A stretch of 64,000 nt of DNA, taken from assembly GCF_029760915.1 (NCBI RefSeq), contig NZ_CP121685.1, positions 904,001-968,000 of the forward strand, written 5' to 3'. Made by a program: the position numbers and the translations under genes. The DNA is from Olleya sp. YS (GTDB lineage Bacteria > Bacteroidota > Bacteroidia > Flavobacteriales > Flavobacteriaceae). The notes beneath the pieces were generated by a model, which was not told where the DNA came from, made no database searches, and was given only the letters and a program-made list of their open reading frames with translations. This document shows, one piece after another, positions 63,010 through 64,000 of the stretch; positions within the stretch are counted from its first letter, which is position 1; the number at the start of each line of letters is the position of its first letter.

Positions 63010-63420
63010 ATGTATCCAGCAGAATTAGTAAAACCAATGCGTGAAGACTTAACTAACGTAGGTTTTGAAGAATTACATACAGCAGAAGCAGTAAACGAAG
63101 CAATAGCAAAAGAAGGCACGACATTAGTGGTTGTAAACTCGGTTTGTGGTTGTGCAGCAGCTAATGCAAGACCAGGAGCTAGAATGAGTTTGCAAAATGA
63201 CAAAAAACCATCAAATATTGTGACGGTTTTTGCAGGTGTAGATAAAGAAGCAACAGACCAAGCTAGAGCACACATGGTACCATTTCCTCCAAGCTCACCA
63301 AGTATGGCTTTATTTAAAAACGGAGAATTAGTACACATGTTAGAGCGTCATCATATTGAAGGTCGTCCAGCAGAACTAATTGCTGAAAATCTAATTGATG
63401 CTTACAACGAGCATTGCTAG
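63010..63420 (+). CDS. BrxA/BrxB family bacilliredoxin
   Basis: A 136-residue thioredoxin-like protein. The start at 63010 gives MYPAELVKPMREDL, the usual N-terminus of the YphP/YqiW family. The CGC active site (C46, C48) is in VCGCAAANARPG. In Firmicutes these proteins remove bacillithiol from proteins. Bacteroidota members are common, and some flavobacteria make bacillithiol, but this organism's thiol was not determined. Confidence 0.93.
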   Translation: MYPAELVKPMREDLTNVGFEELHTAEAVNEAIAKEGTTLVVVNSVCGCAAANARPGARMSLQNDKKPSNIVTVFAGVDKEATDQARAHMVPFPPSSPSMALFKNGELVHMLERHHIEGRPAELIAENLIDAYNEHC

Positions 63421-63444
63421 AAGACACTAAAAAGTATTTAATTT

Positions 63445-63473
63445 AAACCACGATTTTTATCGTGGTTTTTTTA
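63445..63473 (+). terminator. Intrinsic terminator after the bacilliredoxin gene
   Basis: AAACCACGAT pairs with ATCGTGGTTT over TTTT, followed by a T-run. Confidence 0.9.
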
Positions 63474-63498
63474 TTTTTGAATACTATTAATCTTAACC

Positions 63499-64000
63499 AT
63501 GAGAAAGCTTTTAGCTTATCCTTTAACTTGTATATATTACCTTTTTTTTGGGTTAAGCTTGCTTGTATTTCATCCCATACAATGGATTTGTTTTAACGTA
63601 TTTGGTTACCAAGCTCATAAAAAAAGTGTGGATTATTTAAACTTTTGTTTGACACGTTGTTTGCATATTTTAGGGATTAGATTTAGCTTTAAAGTCCCAA
63701 AAGACTTGCCTAAAAATGTTCCTATTATCTTAGTTGCAAATCATCAAAGTATGAACGACATACCACCAATAATTTGGTTTATGCGTCGTTTTCATGTAAA
63801 ATTTGTAAGTAAAAAAGAATTAGGTAAAGGTATACCAAGCGTGTCTTATAATTTACGTCATGGTGGCTCTGTTTTAATAGATAGAAAAAATCCTAAACAA
63901 GCTGTTGAGAAAATAAAAGAGATGGCTTATTATATTGAAACCCATAATAGAGGTGTTGTTATTTTCCCAGAAGGTACACGTAGTCGTGATGGTCATCCAA
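63499..64000 (+). CDS. plsC: 1-acyl-sn-glycerol-3-phosphate acyltransferase, N-terminal part (3' end outside window)
   Basis: The first ~167 residues of an acyltransferase that makes phosphatidic acid in membrane lipid synthesis. Residues ~10-27 form a membrane helix. The catalytic HX4D motif is HQSMND (H82, D87), and the substrate motif FPEGTRSR is near the right edge. No stop codon appears, so the gene continues beyond the window. A different substrate, such as an ornithine lipid precursor, cannot be excluded. Confidence 0.88.
   Translation, partial: MRKLLAYPLTCIYYLFFGLSLLVFHPIQWICFNVFGYQAHKKSVDYLNFCLTRCLHILGIRFSFKVPKDLPKNVPIILVANHQSMNDIPPIIWFMRRFHVKFVSKKELGKGIPSVSYNLRHGGSVLIDRKNPKQAVEKIKEMAYYIETHNRGVVIFPEGTRSRDGHP

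Overview
The window is AT-rich DNA (roughly one third G+C by eye) from a marine-type member of the Flavobacteriaceae (Bacteroidota). Supporting signs are a type IX secretion sorting domain at the end of a 1159-residue protein, many Bacteroidota-style promoters (TAnnTTTG at -7), little use of Shine-Dalgarno sites, the SUF-only iron-sulfur gene set, an NAD-dependent L-threonine dehydrogenase, and families largely confined to this phylum (DUF3078, DUF2480, anti-sigma/TonB fusions). No integrase, transposase, plasmid gene or CRISPR array was seen. There is one tRNA (Asn, GTT).

Layout. 1-1.4 kb: end of an MbnP-like protein and its di-haem peroxidase partner. 1.5-11.9 kb: the SUF iron-sulfur assembly region (sufA, sufB, sufC, sufD, sufS, then sufE and a sufT-like gene), interspersed with a metallo-beta-lactamase-fold lipoprotein, a small lipoprotein, a membrane protein, an M43 metalloprotease and a META-domain lipoprotein. 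12-15.4 kb: DUF3078 outer-membrane protein, hflX, an EEP-fold nuclease/phosphatase. 15.4-23.5 kb: what looks like an envelope-stress block, with two DUF2383 proteins, a DUF3095 protein, several tiny membrane or lipoproteins (including a 50-residue lmo0937-type protein), and a compact AraC regulator / single-domain response regulator / CHASE3-PAS histidine kinase operon.

23.6-32.5 kb is the most unusual part: an E1-like ThiF protein, a PAS-LuxR regulator, a FeeM/LuxI-like acyltransferase, two tandem 73-residue peptides ending in a CCGGDxCC core, then a tightly packed operon of a lysophospholipid-acyltransferase-like protein with an extra C-terminal domain, an S41 protease, a BCS1-like AAA+ ATPase and two exported proteins. 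I interpret this as a possible locus for an acyl-modified, ribosomally made peptide. Shared promoter motifs link the regulator, ThiF, acyltransferase and peptide genes. The product and the function are inference.

32.5-48.5 kb: mostly housekeeping and hypothetical genes, including a short SSB, a GNAT, DUF2891, a GIDE-domain protein, a CBS protein, M28 and M13 peptidases, a large T9SS cargo protein, threonine dehydrogenase and tRNA-Asn. 48.5-64 kb: RseP, a SCO protein, the feoA-feoB iron uptake operon, a DtxR-type regulator with a clear palindromic operator, followed by an outer-membrane protein and a zinc/manganese-type ABC transporter whose two permeases both carry fused C-terminal winged-helix domains. 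Then come a sigma factor with an anti-sigma/TonB-like partner, a TerB-DnaJ protein, a bacilliredoxin and the start of a PlsC acyltransferase.

Several dispersed non-coding repeats recur between genes. One has two copies that keep the same multi-arm fold with different stem sequences, suggesting a structured RNA.
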